Shown: in pieces, positions 9,154 through 18,033 of the stretch
How positions within the stretch are numbered: the first letter of the stretch is position 1
Layout: the number at the start of each line of letters is the position of its first letter
DNA from: Oceanobacillus manasiensis
GTDB lineage: Bacteria > Bacillota > Bacilli > Bacillales > Amphibacillaceae
Reading direction: 5' to 3'
NCBI RefSeq assembly: GCF_000724085.1
Contig: NZ_CCDL010000001.1
Coordinates: 806,001 to 870,000 of the forward strand
DNA length: 64,000 nt
Position numbers and translations under genes: made by a program
The notes under the pieces: generated by a model
Seen by the model: the letters and a program-made list of their open reading frames with translations, nothing else
The model's database searches: none
What the model was told of the DNA's origin: nothing

Positions 9154-9534
9154 ATGGGGAAGGCTATATTTACGAGTAAGGCACCTGAAGCAATCGGACC
9201 TTATTCACAGGCGATAGAAGCTGGTGACTTTATCTATATTTCAGGTCAGATTCCAATTAACCCTTCAACAGGAGAAGTAGTAAAAGGTATTGAGAAACAA
9301 ACAGAACAAGTTTTGCAAAACTTAAACGCTATACTAGAGGAAGCAGAGACTACATTCAAAGATGTTGTGAAATTCACGATATATTTACAAAGCATGGATG
9401 ATTTTGCGACGGTAAATGAAATATACGGAAAATATTTAACTGAGCCTTATCCAGCAAGAGCTACTGTCGAGGTTAGTCGTCTGCCAAAGGACGTTCTTGT
9501 CGAGATGGATGCGGTCGTTTATAGCAAAAAATAG
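9154..9534 (+). CDS. ridA: RidA family enamine/imine deaminase
   Basis: The 126-aa protein is a full-length RidA (YjgF/YER057c/UK114) homologue. It hydrolyses reactive enamine and imine intermediates released by PLP enzymes, protecting other PLP enzymes from damage. Family motifs are [15 protein letters not shown], and the C-terminal [21 protein letters not shown] block, with the substrate-binding arginine at about 102 and glutamate at about 117. The ATG at 9154 is preceded by GGAGG with 8 bases spacing; the upstream in-frame ATG at 9130 has no such site. It lies 12 bases before the iron alcohol dehydrogenase gene, suggesting co-transcription. Confidence 0.95.
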   Translation: MGKAIFTSKAPEAIGPYSQAIEAGDFIYISGQIPINPSTGEVVKGIEKQTEQVLQNLNAILEEAETTFKDVVKFTIYLQSMDDFATVNEIYGKYLTEPYPARATVEVSRLPKDVLVEMDAVVYSKK

Positions 9535-9546
9535 GAGGTTATAAAT

Positions 9547-10716
9547 TTGGAAAACTTTACGTATCATAACCCAACGAAATTAATATTTGGTAGAGGACAG
9601 CTTGATGTACTACCAAACGAAGTCGCACAATATGGCAAAAAAGTGCTAATTGTCTATGGTGGGGGTAGCATTAAGCGTAATGGAATCTACGACAACGTTT
9701 TAACAAAGCTTGATGAGATTGATGCAGAAGTATTTGAATTACCTGGCGTAGAGCCTAATCCAAGGATTTCTACTGTTCGCAAAGGTGTGGAAATTTGTAA
9801 GGAAGAAGGAATAGAATTTCTACTAGCAATTGGTGGTGGAAGCACGATAGATTGTACAAAGGCTATTGCAACAGGTGCTAAAACAGATACCGATATGTGG
9901 GATATTGTGACTAAAAAGGAACATGCAACAGATGCATTGCCTTTTGGTACAGTTCTTACTTTGGCAGCAACAGGATCGGAAATGAATCGTGGTTCTGTTA
10001 TTACCAATTGGGAGACTAACGAAAAACACGGTTGGGGCTCTCCATATACAAGTCCGAAGTTTTCTATTTTGGATCCAGCACATACTTATTCCGTTCCGCG
10101 AGACCAAACTGTTTATGGAATAGTCGATATGATGTCACATGTGCTTGAACATTATTTCCATCAAACAAAAAACACACCAATTCAGGACAGATTCTGTGAA
10201 TCGTTACTGTTAACAGTAATTGAAACTGCGCCGAAACTGTTAGAGGACATGGATAATTATGAATACCGTGAAACAATCATGCTAAGTGGAACACTTGCTT
10301 TGAACGATATGTTGAGCATGGGCTTCCGGGGAGATTGGGCATCACATAATCTTGAGCATGCCGTGTCAGCAGTACATGACATTCCACATGGAGGTGGATT
10401 GGCTATCTTATTTCCAAACTGGATGAAGCATGTGATGGATGAGAAAAACGAAGGCCGCTTCAAGCAGTTAGCAGTCCGGGTGTTTAATGTAGACACAGAT
10501 GGAAAGTCTGACAGGGAAATTGCTTTAGAAGGTATTGATCAATTAAGAGCCTTTTGGAATAGTATAGGAGCACCATCAACCCTTGCAGATTATGACATTG
10601 AGGAAAGCAGTGTTCAGGATATGGCAGAAAAAACCGTTGTGGCAAGTCCGGAATTTGGTAACTTTAAAAAGTTAACAAAAGAGGATGCTGTCGAAATTTA
10701 TAAGGCTAGCTTATAA
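9547..10716 (+). CDS. Iron-containing alcohol dehydrogenase (YugJ/butanol dehydrogenase type)
   Basis: The 389-aa group III alcohol dehydrogenase is likely NAD(P)H-dependent and reduces aldehydes to alcohols. The glycine-rich cofactor motif AIGGGSTID lies at about 94-102. Metal ligands are visible as Asp194 and His198 in [13 protein letters not shown], with further histidines in [19 protein letters not shown]. The sequence pattern is that of the YugJ/YugK/BdhA branch. The start codon is TTG at 9547, supported by AGGAGG 8 bases upstream; no ATG is nearby. It is co-directional with ridA and ends at a bidirectional terminator shared with the DUF1450 gene. The physiological substrate is not deducible. 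Confidence 0.93.
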   Translation: MENFTYHNPTKLIFGRGQLDVLPNEVAQYGKKVLIVYGGGSIKRNGIYDNVLTKLDEIDAEVFELPGVEPNPRISTVRKGVEICKEEGIEFLLAIGGGSTIDCTKAIATGAKTDTDMWDIVTKKEHATDALPFGTVLTLAATGSEMNRGSVITNWETNEKHGWGSPYTSPKFSILDPAHTYSVPRDQTVYGIVDMMSHVLEHYFHQTKNTPIQDRFCESLLLTVIETAPKLLEDMDNYEYRETIMLSGTLALNDMLSMGFRGDWASHNLEHAVSAVHDIPHGGGLAILFPNWMKHVMDEKNEGRFKQLAVRVFNVDTDGKSDREIALEGIDQLRAFWNSIGAPSTLADYDIEESSVQDMAEKTVVASPEFGNFKKLTKEDAVEIYKASL

Positions 10717-10788
10717 AATCCGACGAAATATTTCCCGGGAAATTGATTTGTCAGAATGTGTTTTTAGAAAGAACATACCTTGAAATAA

Positions 10789-10830
10789 AAAGAAGAACTG
10801 GCTGTTATTGATATACAGCCAGTTCTTCTT
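10789..10830. terminator. Bidirectional terminator, embedded in the end of the DUF1450 coding region
   Basis: A stem of about 15 base pairs, AAGAAGAACTGGCTG against CAGCCAGTTCTTCTT, has a T-rich tract on either side. It can end the alcohol dehydrogenase transcript (plus) and the DUF1450 transcript (minus). The DUF1450 stop codon (10805-10807) lies in the loop and its last codons form the stem. Confidence 0.8.
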
Positions 10831-11050
10831 TTATTGCTACTCTTATTTTATCTAAACATTCTTCAGGTGTGTTACCGAAAATGCGTCTGTTATTAATAAG
10901 TGCATATGGTTTTACTCTGCACAAACCGCAAAAAGATAAACATTCGTTCATCAAAACGGCCACTTCTGGAAATTCTTTTTCTAAGATTTCCTCTATATTA
11001 ATTGTAGTGATTGCATTTCCGTCACATACCTCGACGACGACTATACCCAT
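10805..11050 (-). CDS. DUF1450 (YuzB family) protein
   Basis: The 81-aa protein matches the DUF1450/YuzB family of small Bacillus proteins with a thioredoxin-like or ferredoxin-like fold. A cysteine motif CLSFCGLC (about residues 38-45) is followed by a conserved segment ending NNRRIFGNTPEEC. The cysteine pattern suggests metal/Fe-S binding or a redox role, but no function is established. The hairpin that terminates the gene is made from its own last codons. It converges with the alcohol dehydrogenase gene. Confidence 0.85.
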   Translation of the reverse strand: MGIVVVEVCDGNAITTINIEEILEKEFPEVAVLMNECLSFCGLCRVKPYALINNRRIFGNTPEECLDKIRVAIKEELAVYQ

Positions 11051-11153
11051 ACGATCACGTACTTTCTATTGAAATTCAATCCTAATATAGGACTCTGTTA
11101 GTTTTAGCATATATTCTAAAAGAAATCAATCTTTTGGTTTTGTAATGCATGCT

Positions 11154-12506
11154 CTATTGCTCTGTCCGATCGACAAAACTCATCGAAACCCAGTGGCGTT
11201 TTCGCCATCTCCTTAACATGAAAATGCCTCTTAGCCATTCATCTGCAATAAATGCAATCCAGATTCCGATAAGGCCAAGGTCTAAAAAGATTCCGAAAAA
11301 CCAGGCAAACGTTACGCTAATTCCCCACATGGAAGCAATACCGATATAAACGGGGAATTTCACATCTCCAGCAGCCCTTAATGAGCTGATCATCACTAAA
11401 TTAAATGCCCTTCCAGGTTCCAGGATAACAGTCATGAGTAATAAAAAGGCGCCCGTTTCTAGTATAGTTGGATTGTCTGTAAAAATGCCGAGTAACTGGC
11501 CGTGTAACAAATAGACTAGTCCCGCCGTACCGAGAGAAATAAAAATAGAAATTCGTAAGCTTTTTATGGCCCGTTCATAGGCATCCTCTATTTTACCTGC
11601 CCCGATCATGTGGCCAATTAATATCTGTGTCCCTTGACCAATTGCAATGGAAAAGAGAAAGATAAACATCATAATGTTCTGGGCATACACCTTTGTTGTT
11701 ATAGCAATGGTGCCCATCTGTGCCACAAAGTATGTGATAACCATCTGGCTGGCATTATAGGAAAGCTGTTCACCAGCTGATGGTATACCGATTTGAAGTA
11801 AACCTTTAACATGCTGTTTCGGATAATGAAGAAAACGCGAAAAATCTAGCTCACCTTTTGTTCGTTTAATAAGGAGCAGTAATAAAACAATGAAACCGAA
11901 AAAACGGCTGATGGCAGTAGAGAAGGCGACTCCTTCTACGCCGAAAACAGGAAGGCCGAACGGTCCAAAAATAACGAAATAATTCCCTATAACATTTACA
12001 ATATTCATTCCAATGGTGACCATCATCGTATCTTTCGTATGTCCATAGCTTCGTAAAATGGCGCCTGTCGTCATAATGAGTGCTTGAACAAAAATCAGCC
12101 CTCCGACAATTTGCATATAGGCTGTAGCTTCACCCATAATTTCACTAGGAAGGTCCATGATACGTAAAATACCTTTCGCGCCAAAGAATAATGCAACACT
12201 TAATAGAAGAGAAAACCAGAGATTCAAGCTGATGGATAAAACAGAAATTTCTCCAGCTTGCTTGCTCCGATTTGCTCCTAGATTTTGTGCAATAAGGATT
12301 GCTGCACCTTGTGCGACAAAACCGAACATTACTATAACGACAGAAAGTATTTGATTTGATACCCCAACAGCTGCTACAGCTTTATCTGAATACTGACTGA
12401 GCATTAGTGTGTCGGCATTTCCCATCAGCATATGTAATAAAATCTCAACGAAAATAGGCCAGGTTAAAGCGAATAGTGTAAGTTGTTTTGTATTATTTTC
12501 TTTCAT
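11154..12506 (-). CDS. MATE family efflux transporter (second copy)
   Basis: The 450-aa protein has about twelve membrane helices in the MATE fold. Characteristic segments are FALTWPIFVEILLHMLMG at the N-terminus, NADTLMLSQYSDKAVAAVG in helices 1-2, and the IGQGTQILIGHMIGAG motif opening the second half. It is only distantly similar to the MATE protein encoded at 6689 and belongs to a different subgroup. AAGGA lies about 7 bases before the start. Substrate unknown. The next gene upstream on the same strand (MFS pump) has its own terminator and repeat copy 2 between, so the two are probably separate units. Confidence 0.9.
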   Translation of the reverse strand: MKENNTKQLTLFALTWPIFVEILLHMLMGNADTLMLSQYSDKAVAAVGVSNQILSVVIVMFGFVAQGAAILIAQNLGANRSKQAGEISVLSISLNLWFSLLLSVALFFGAKGILRIMDLPSEIMGEATAYMQIVGGLIFVQALIMTTGAILRSYGHTKDTMMVTIGMNIVNVIGNYFVIFGPFGLPVFGVEGVAFSTAISRFFGFIVLLLLLIKRTKGELDFSRFLHYPKQHVKGLLQIGIPSAGEQLSYNASQMVITYFVAQMGTIAITTKVYAQNIMMFIFLFSIAIGQGTQILIGHMIGAGKIEDAYERAIKSLRISIFISLGTAGLVYLLHGQLLGIFTDNPTILETGAFLLLMTVILEPGRAFNLVMISSLRAAGDVKFPVYIGIASMWGISVTFAWFFGIFLDLGLIGIWIAFIADEWLRGIFMLRRWRKRHWVSMSFVDRTEQ

Positions 12507-12593
12507 TTAATTCCTTCTTTCCTTTCTAAATAACTCGTTAAGTTAATAGTATATTATATTTTGATTAGGAAAACTTCTCTAAAATAAAAATTT

Positions 12594-12690
12594 TATCCCG
12601 GAGTAACCAAACGCTAACAGCCCGATTTGTTCAACTAACAATCAGTGGGGGATATTGAAAACCCCCACTGATTGAAGTTTTACTTTATCG
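12594..12690 (+). repeat. Dispersed intergenic repeat, copy 2 (internally shortened)
   Basis: Starts TATCCCGGAGTAACC and ends AGTTTTACTTTAT. The inverted repeat is perfect here: CAATCAGTGGGGG at 12639-12651 and CCCCCACTGATTG at 12662-12674. Compared with copy 1, about 60 bases between the left end and ACGCTAACA are missing. Confidence 0.85.
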
Positions 12691-12701
12691 CAGTTACAAT
12701 G

Positions 12702-12740
12702 AAAAACACCTCAAAGAGGAAAAAGCTCCTTGAGGTGTTT
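12702..12740 (-). terminator. Terminator of the MFS transporter gene
   Basis: On the minus strand AAACACCTCAA pairs with TTGAGGTGTTT over a 15-base loop and is followed by TTTC. It begins 37 bases after the MFS stop codon. Confidence 0.8.
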
Positions 12741-12776
12741 AGAGCACCATGCTTTATTAATTAAATTCATTTGTCG

Positions 12777-13982
12777 TTAGTGGCGAGAAGTAGATAAGGC
12801 ACTACTTTGTTTCCCGCTATATTCATATTTGTACCATGTAACTAACATTATAACACCACTAATGAGCAACAATACACTTGTTACAAAGAAGACAGACGAA
12901 AATCCAAAATACCCAGAAAGTGCTCCACCAAGTGCAGGGCCGATAATGTTGCCAAGAAATCGAAGGCTCGTATTATAGCCAAGAACTTCCCCTTGCATGG
13001 AAAGTGGTGCTTCCTGCCTTATATATGCAATGCGTACTGGTATTATTCCGCCAATTGCGATTCCAAGCAAAAATCTTAATACGACAAGCTGCCAAATATT
13101 CGTAACAAATGCACCAGGTAAATAGACTATTCCAGCCATAAATAATAGGATGATTAAAATTTTTATATAACCAATTCGATCACCCAATCTTCCCCAACGT
13201 CTTGCCATTAATAAGTTTCCTAGACCAGCAGCCGAAAAAGCCATACCGGAAAAGAAGGCTATACTTGCAGGTCCATGTATGTCAGCAACAAACAAGGAAA
13301 GTATTGGTTGGATGCTAAAATGTGCTATCTGCACAAGAACGGAGACCAACATTACAATGAGTAATACCGGCTTTCTTAAAATGTGCAGCATAACTTCTTT
13401 ACTAGAATATGATTTATAGTCTAATTCATCATCCGAAAGCTTTACATTTAATTCTTTAATACCAAAGAAAACGATAACAGCAGAAAGAAATACGGTTACT
13501 GACACCCATTTAAATGTGCTTGCATAACCAAAAGCATCAGCTAGAACCCCACCGAGTAATGGACCCATCAACGTTCCAGTAATACTTCCCGTCTGTAGGG
13601 TTCCTAAGACTTTTCCTGCAACCTCTTTTGGTGTCTGTGTAGATATGAATGCCTGTGACATGGGAATAAATCCGGTTACGATACCCATAAACAGACGCAA
13701 TAAAAAAAGCTGCCAAACCGTTGTGGCATAGCCCATTAAAAATACTGATAAACCTAAACCGATGGCTAATATAATGAGAATTCGTTTTCTGCCATATTTA
13801 TCACCAATTCTCCCCCAAATCGGTGAAAAGAGAAAAGCAGATACAAACGTAACTGCAAAAATCCAACCTGACCAATTTTGCACATAAGAATCAGAGAAAT
13901 TCCCCATCGATTCTATATATAAAGAAATAAACGGCAGAACCATTGTGATACTTCCGGCAATAAAAAAATTGGCCAACCACAT
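12777..13982 (-). CDS. MFS transporter, multidrug efflux type (start uncertain)
   Basis: The protein has at least 401 residues and twelve membrane segments, with the MFS loop motif GRIGDKYGRKR (about 56-66) between helices 2 and 3, repeated as RRWGRLGDRIG in the second half. GTLMGPLLGGVLADAFG is the motif C seen in drug/proton antiporters (TetA/MdtG-like). The ATG at 13982 has no ribosome binding site, and translation from it would begin inside helix 1. The frame is open further upstream for about 17 codons (IIIDQNQNSLVKRNLVI), preceded by AGAAGGG, but contains no ATG, GTG or TTG. The true start may be a rare ATA or ATC codon at 14025-14033. Drug specificity unknown. Confidence 0.88.
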   Translation of the reverse strand: MWLANFFIAGSITMVLPFISLYIESMGNFSDSYVQNWSGWIFAVTFVSAFLFSPIWGRIGDKYGRKRILIILAIGLGLSVFLMGYATTVWQLFLLRLFMGIVTGFIPMSQAFISTQTPKEVAGKVLGTLQTGSITGTLMGPLLGGVLADAFGYASTFKWVSVTVFLSAVIVFFGIKELNVKLSDDELDYKSYSSKEVMLHILRKPVLLIVMLVSVLVQIAHFSIQPILSLFVADIHGPASIAFFSGMAFSAAGLGNLLMARRWGRLGDRIGYIKILIILLFMAGIVYLPGAFVTNIWQLVVLRFLLGIAIGGIIPVRIAYIRQEAPLSMQGEVLGYNTSLRFLGNIIGPALGGALSGYFGFSSVFFVTSVLLLISGVIMLVTWYKYEYSGKQSSALSTSRH

Positions 13983-14247
13983 GATTACTAAGTTTCGCTT
14001 TACTAAGCTATTTTGATTCTGATCTATGATTATAAAGCCCTTCTTTCTAAAAGTATTTCGCTACCCTAAATATATCGTAAATTTACATTTGGTTAAAGTT
14101 ATTTGCCCCTTTTTTAATAAAACAACAGTATGCATTTATAACTGAAAAAGGTATTATAGTAAAGAGGGATAATGACGAATGGACAAGCATAAGCTGTAGA
14201 AAAGCTTAGATCCCTTTCTTATATTTCAACAAAAAGGAGAAACGAAA

Positions 14248-15177
14248 ATGAGGAAACATATGATTAAAAAAGTATTTACTTTAATGCTTATAGCGATATT
14301 CATGCTTGGAACTTCGATACAGATAATGGCAGACAGTGATGCCAGTGATTCAGATAGTATTAATGAAAAGCTTGGAGCTCCAATTGTCGTATATGGTGAT
14401 ACCTTATCAGATTCACAAAGAGAAGAGGTTCGTAACTTACTTAAGGTTGCAGATGCCACAGCAGTACAAGAATACAATGTAACAGGAGAGGACATCGCAA
14501 AGTATATTAACGGTGATGTGCACTCTAATATGTATTCAAGTGCTAAAATAGTGCGACAAGAGGAAGGAAATGGGCTGACGATAAACATTGTAACGCCAGA
14601 GAACATAACGAAAGTAACAAAGGAAATGTATGCTAATGCTCTGCTAACAGCTGGAGTAGAGAATGCCACAGTAGATGTTGCCTCCCCTGTAAAGGTTAGT
14701 GGACATTCAGCTTTGACAGGTATTTATAAAGCATATGATGTTGAGGGAGAAGAACTCGATAAGGAAAGAATGGAACTGGCAAGTGATGAACTTGATGTTG
14801 CAACAGACCTTGCGGAAAAAGAAGGAATGGATCAGGAGAAGGTAAGTGAATTATTGGCCGAAATTAAGAAGATGATTGCAGAACAAAATCCCGCAACCAA
14901 AGAGGAAGTCGAACAAATTGTGCAAGAGCAGTTAAATAAACTAGAAATATCGCTAAGTGAAGCAGACAGACAAATGCTTGTTGATCTCTTTAATAGAATG
15001 CGTGATCTTAATATTAATTTTGATCAGGTTAGAAATCAATTGGAGGACATTGCCTCTACAATTAAAGATAAAGCTAATGAACTTGGGCTGGATGAAGGTT
15101 TTTGGGAGAAGGTAGGAAACTTTTTCCGAGAAATCTTCCAATCTCTTAGCAATATGATTAAAGGTTTGTTTAATTAA
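14248..15177 (+). CDS. DUF1002 secreted protein (YpuA-like)
   Basis: The 309-aa protein has a signal peptide (basic MRKHMIKK, hydrophobic to about residue 28). A conserved DUF1002 domain follows (about 35-230), including GAPIVVYGDTLSDSQ, the VTGEDIAKYI region and the MYANALLTAGV segment. The C-terminal third is charged and helical, ending in an amphipathic region near FWEKVGNFFREIF. It resembles B. subtilis YpuA, an exported protein of unknown function in the cell-envelope stress context. An AAGGAG site lies 8 bases before the ATG. Repeat copy 3 starts 2 bases after the stop codon, followed by a strong terminator. Confidence 0.9.
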   Translation: MRKHMIKKVFTLMLIAIFMLGTSIQIMADSDASDSDSINEKLGAPIVVYGDTLSDSQREEVRNLLKVADATAVQEYNVTGEDIAKYINGDVHSNMYSSAKIVRQEEGNGLTINIVTPENITKVTKEMYANALLTAGVENATVDVASPVKVSGHSALTGIYKAYDVEGEELDKERMELASDELDVATDLAEKEGMDQEKVSELLAEIKKMIAEQNPATKEEVEQIVQEQLNKLEISLSEADRQMLVDLFNRMRDLNINFDQVRNQLEDIASTIKDKANELGLDEGFWEKVGNFFREIFQSLSNMIKGLFN

Positions 15178-15179
15178 TG

Positions 15180-15250
15180 TATCCCGGTGCAACTAACAAT
15201 TAGTGGGGGGAAGAACGAAAAACCCCCACTGATTGAAGTTTCGCTTTATA
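15180..15250 (+). repeat. Dispersed intergenic repeat, copy 3 (shortest form)
   Basis: TATCCCGGTGCAACTAAC is joined almost directly to the hairpin module. The arms are CAATTAGTGGGGG at 15197-15209 and CCCCCACTGATTG at 15223-15235, with one mismatch, and the end is AGTTTCGCTTTAT. The copy begins 2 bases after the stop of the DUF1002 gene. Confidence 0.85.
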
Positions 15251-15260
15251 ATAACTATCA

Positions 15261-15308
15261 AAAAACCCTATAGATCAGTTTTTGTAAACTGATCTATAGG
15301 GTTTTTTT
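15261..15308 (+). terminator. Terminator of the DUF1002 gene
   Basis: AAACCCTATAGATCAGTTT pairs perfectly with AAACTGATCTATAGGGTTT over a 4-5 base loop and is followed by a T tract. This is one of the strongest hairpins in the window. Confidence 0.9.
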
Positions 15309-15529
15309 GTGGATTGAGCACCATAACACTGTAATATATAGGCTATTTTGTCCATGTGTTGTAATAAAACTAGTTAAAATAGGCTTTTTGTCACAAATCT
15401 ATTATATTTGTAATATTTAAGGCTAGTTTTGGTAATGCTTGTAATAGACTCTTAAAAGTCTTGTAACTGCATTGGCCTTTCCCCTGTGATACTATAGTCA
15501 ATGTCAGAAATTCAAGGAGGGACTATCGA

Positions 15530-16348
15530 ATGAAAAAATTAGTAGCTTCATTCGCTACAGGCATAATTATCGCCGGCGCTGCTGCAACAACTGTTTCAGC
15601 AGAAGAGTACGAGGTACAACCTGGAGACAACCTGTGGGAAATTGCAGACGAATATAACACAACCGTAGACGATCTAGTTGATATAAACGAATTAAAATCC
15701 ACTGTCATTCATCCTAAACAATCATTATTTATTAATGAATTGTATCAAGTGGAAAAAGGAGATACATTAATAGGTATTTCAAATAAATTTGATACTACAG
15801 TAGAAGACATTAAAGAATGGAATGATCTTGATTCCGATTTACTAACAATTGGACAAGAATTAGAAATCCAGGGTGTAAATGTTAAGCAGGAAGATAAGCC
15901 AGCTGCAAAAGTAGAAAAGAAAGAAACAAAGGAAAAAGAAGTAACGACACAGAACAATGCTCCAGCTGAAAAGAAAGAGCAAAAAGCAGAACCAAAGAAA
16001 GAAGCTAAAACTGAACAAAAAGCTTCTCAAACATCAAATTCAGATCAAAAGGCTGAAGGGAAAACAATCTCTGTAACAGCAACTGCTTACACTGCCAAAT
16101 GTGATGGTTGCTCAGGTGTTACTTCTACAGGCGTTGATCTAAATAAAAATCCTAACGCTAAAGTTATCGCTGTTGACCCTAATGTAATTCCACTTGGTTC
16201 TAAAGTTCATGTGGAAGGTTATGGTTATGCAACAGCTGCTGACATCGGTGGTGCAATCAAAGGTAATAAAATCGACTTGCACGTACCAACTAAAGATGCC
16301 GCTTATGACTGGGGCGTACGTACAGTAGATGTTACTGTAGTTGAATAA
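15530..16348 (+). CDS. Secreted LysM-3D cell-wall protein (YocH-like)
   Basis: The 272-aa exported protein has a signal peptide with probable cleavage after VSA (about residue 24). Two LysM peptidoglycan-binding repeats begin YEVQPGDNLWEIADEY and YQVEKGDTLIGISNKF. A Lys/Glu/Ala-rich linker covers about 120-175, and a C-terminal 3D domain starts VTATAYTAKCDGC. The 3D domain retains the aspartates in ADIGGAIKGNKIDLHV that form the catalytic site of MltA/RpfB-like lytic enzymes. It probably hydrolyses peptidoglycan, as proposed for YocH. GGAGG precedes the ATG. Upstream (15330-15467) are five TGTAAY half-sites, but none pair at the 11-base spacing of a WalR box, so WalR control is unproven. Confidence 0.93.
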   Translation: MKKLVASFATGIIIAGAAATTVSAEEYEVQPGDNLWEIADEYNTTVDDLVDINELKSTVIHPKQSLFINELYQVEKGDTLIGISNKFDTTVEDIKEWNDLDSDLLTIGQELEIQGVNVKQEDKPAAKVEKKETKEKEVTTQNNAPAEKKEQKAEPKKEAKTEQKASQTSNSDQKAEGKTISVTATAYTAKCDGCSGVTSTGVDLNKNPNAKVIAVDPNVIPLGSKVHVEGYGYATAADIGGAIKGNKIDLHVPTKDAAYDWGVRTVDVTVVE

Positions 16349-16378
16349 CTATATTAAAATTAAATACTATTTATAAGT

Positions 16379-16425
16379 AAAAGGGAAGCATCGCTTAGTA
16401 GATGTTTTCCTTTTATTTTTTTATA
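16379..16425 (+). terminator. Terminator of the LysM-3D gene
   Basis: AAAAGGGAAGCAT pairs with ATGTTTTCCTTTT using G-T pairs and is followed by ATTTTTTTA. It lies between the LysM-3D gene and the convergent 43-aa membrane peptide gene. Confidence 0.65.
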
Positions 16426-16438
16426 CTAAACATCATTT

Positions 16439-16570
16439 TTATGATTGTATCGTGATAGAATGTGAGTTTTCGTCAATTATTTCTGTTGCGTCATCGTTTA
16501 TTTGGGTGAATCCAATAACACTAATTCCAATGATAATCACTGCGATTAAGGCCACGAGTAATTTTTTCAT
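16439..16570 (-). CDS. 43-residue membrane peptide of unknown function
   Basis: A short frame encodes 43 residues. It starts MKKLLVALIAVIIIGISVIG, a basic start and a single hydrophobic helix, and continues with a polar tail rich in Asp, Glu and Asn (FTQINDDATEIIDENSHS). It is preceded at 7-10 bases by GGGAGG, as good a ribosome binding site as any in the window. It lies on the minus strand between two plus-strand genes, so it is a separate transcription unit. The pattern is that of a signal-anchored or secreted small peptide. I do not recognise a family. Confidence 0.65.
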   Translation of the reverse strand: MKKLLVALIAVIIIGISVIGFTQINDDATEIIDENSHSITIQS

Positions 16571-16814
16571 GATGTAGATGCCTCCCTTAATTTATTAATA
16601 TATCTAAAGTATAATCGAGATTGATCGTACAAACCATGCTTTTCCGTTACATTTTTACAGGTAATTCTTACAAATTTGTAAGAGTTTTAGAAGAATTAGA
16701 CTATTTAACATAGCCCTACTTCCATTAAACATTTGGGTTCCTTTGTGTTAAACTTAAAATAAAGAACTACTATAAAAGAATCCATGTGTATACACATATA
16801 AGGAGGAAAAGTAA

Positions 16815-18005
16815 ATGAGTAGTAACGTATTAAATGACTTTTTAAATGAAAATATTGCTGAACTTAAAGAGCGTGGATTATACAATGAAATCGATCCGGT
16901 AAGTGGTGCAAATGGCCCTGAAATAAACATTGATGGGAAGAAACTAGTAAACCTGTCATCAAACAACTACCTTGGTCTTGCAACAGATGAAAGACTGAAA
17001 GCGGTTGCGAAGGATGCTGTTGATTCACACGGTGTGGGAGCTGGCGCTGTCCGTACAATTAATGGGACATTGGATCTCCACCTTAATTTAGAAAAAAAGC
17101 TAGCTGAGTTTAAAGGTACAGAGGCAGCAATTTCTTTCCAATCTGGCTTTAACTGTAACATGGCGGCGATCTCTGCTGTTATGGATAAAAATGACGCAAT
17201 CTTATCAGATGAACTAAACCATGCATCAATTATTGATGGATGCCGTCTTTCAAAGGCGAAAATTATTCGAGTGAATCACTCCGATATGGAAGATCTACGT
17301 CAGAAGGCAAAAGAAGCAACAGAATCTGGTCAATATAATAAAGTAATGGTTATAACCGATGGCGTTTTTTCCATGGATGGGGATATTGCGAAACTTCCTG
17401 AGATTGTGGAAATCGCCGAAGAGTTTGACCTTATTACCTATGTGGATGATGCACATGGTTCTGGTGTCCTTGGTAAAGGTGCAGGGACCGTGAAACACTT
17501 TGGTTTACAGGATAAAGTTGATTTCCAAATGGGAACACTCTCTAAAGCTATTGGTGTTATTGGTGGTTATGTTGCTGGAAAGAGTAATTTAATCGATTGG
17601 CTGAAGGTTCGTTCTCGTCCATTCCTATTTTCTACAGCAGTTTCTCCAGCTGATGCAGTAGCAAGTACCAAAGCTATTGAATTACTAATGGAGAGCACAG
17701 AACTTAATGAAAAACTATGGGAAAATGCAAATTACCTAAAAGCTGGACTGAAAGAATTAGGATTCGATATTGGAAATAGTGAAACACCAATTACTCCGTG
17801 CGTAATTGGGGATGAAAATGATACTCAAAAATTTAGTAAACGACTTTATGAAGAAGGCGTATATGCAAAATCAATTGTATTTCCAACAGTTCCACGTGGT
17901 ACTGGGCGTGTCCGTAACATGCCAACAGCTGCACATACAAAAGAAATGCTGGATAATGCACTAAAGATTTACGAAAAAGTAGGAAAAGAGATGGGCATAA
18001 TTTAG
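16815..18005 (+). CDS. kbl: Glycine C-acetyltransferase (2-amino-3-ketobutyrate CoA ligase)
   Basis: The 396-aa PLP enzyme of the alpha-oxoamine synthase family cleaves 2-amino-3-oxobutyrate with CoA to glycine and acetyl-CoA. Visible motifs are [11 protein letters not shown] near residue 45, [13 protein letters not shown] near 75, [16 protein letters not shown] near 208 (cofactor-binding Asp and His), and the PLP lysine in MGTLSKAIG near 240. Length is standard for Kbl. AAGGAGG precedes the ATG by 8 bases. The gene is followed after 28 bases by tdh, and the pair catabolises threonine to glycine. BioF is the closest alternative, but the tdh neighbour decides for Kbl. Confidence 0.95.
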   Translation: MSSNVLNDFLNENIAELKERGLYNEIDPVSGANGPEINIDGKKLVNLSSNNYLGLATDERLKAVAKDAVDSHGVGAGAVRTINGTLDLHLNLEKKLAEFKGTEAAISFQSGFNCNMAAISAVMDKNDAILSDELNHASIIDGCRLSKAKIIRVNHSDMEDLRQKAKEATESGQYNKVMVITDGVFSMDGDIAKLPEIVEIAEEFDLITYVDDAHGSGVLGKGAGTVKHFGLQDKVDFQMGTLSKAIGVIGGYVAGKSNLIDWLKVRSRPFLFSTAVSPADAVASTKAIELLMESTELNEKLWENANYLKAGLKELGFDIGNSETPITPCVIGDENDTQKFSKRLYEEGVYAKSIVFPTVPRGTGRVRNMPTAAHTKEMLDNALKIYEKVGKEMGII

Positions 18006-18033
18006 CTTCAATGAAGATGAGGAGTTTATGAAT

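Noticed and set aside
15330-15467. WalR box upstream of the LysM-3D gene
   Set aside because: Five TGTAAY half-sites are present, but none form the direct repeat with 11-base spacing; only one pair is 22 bases apart.
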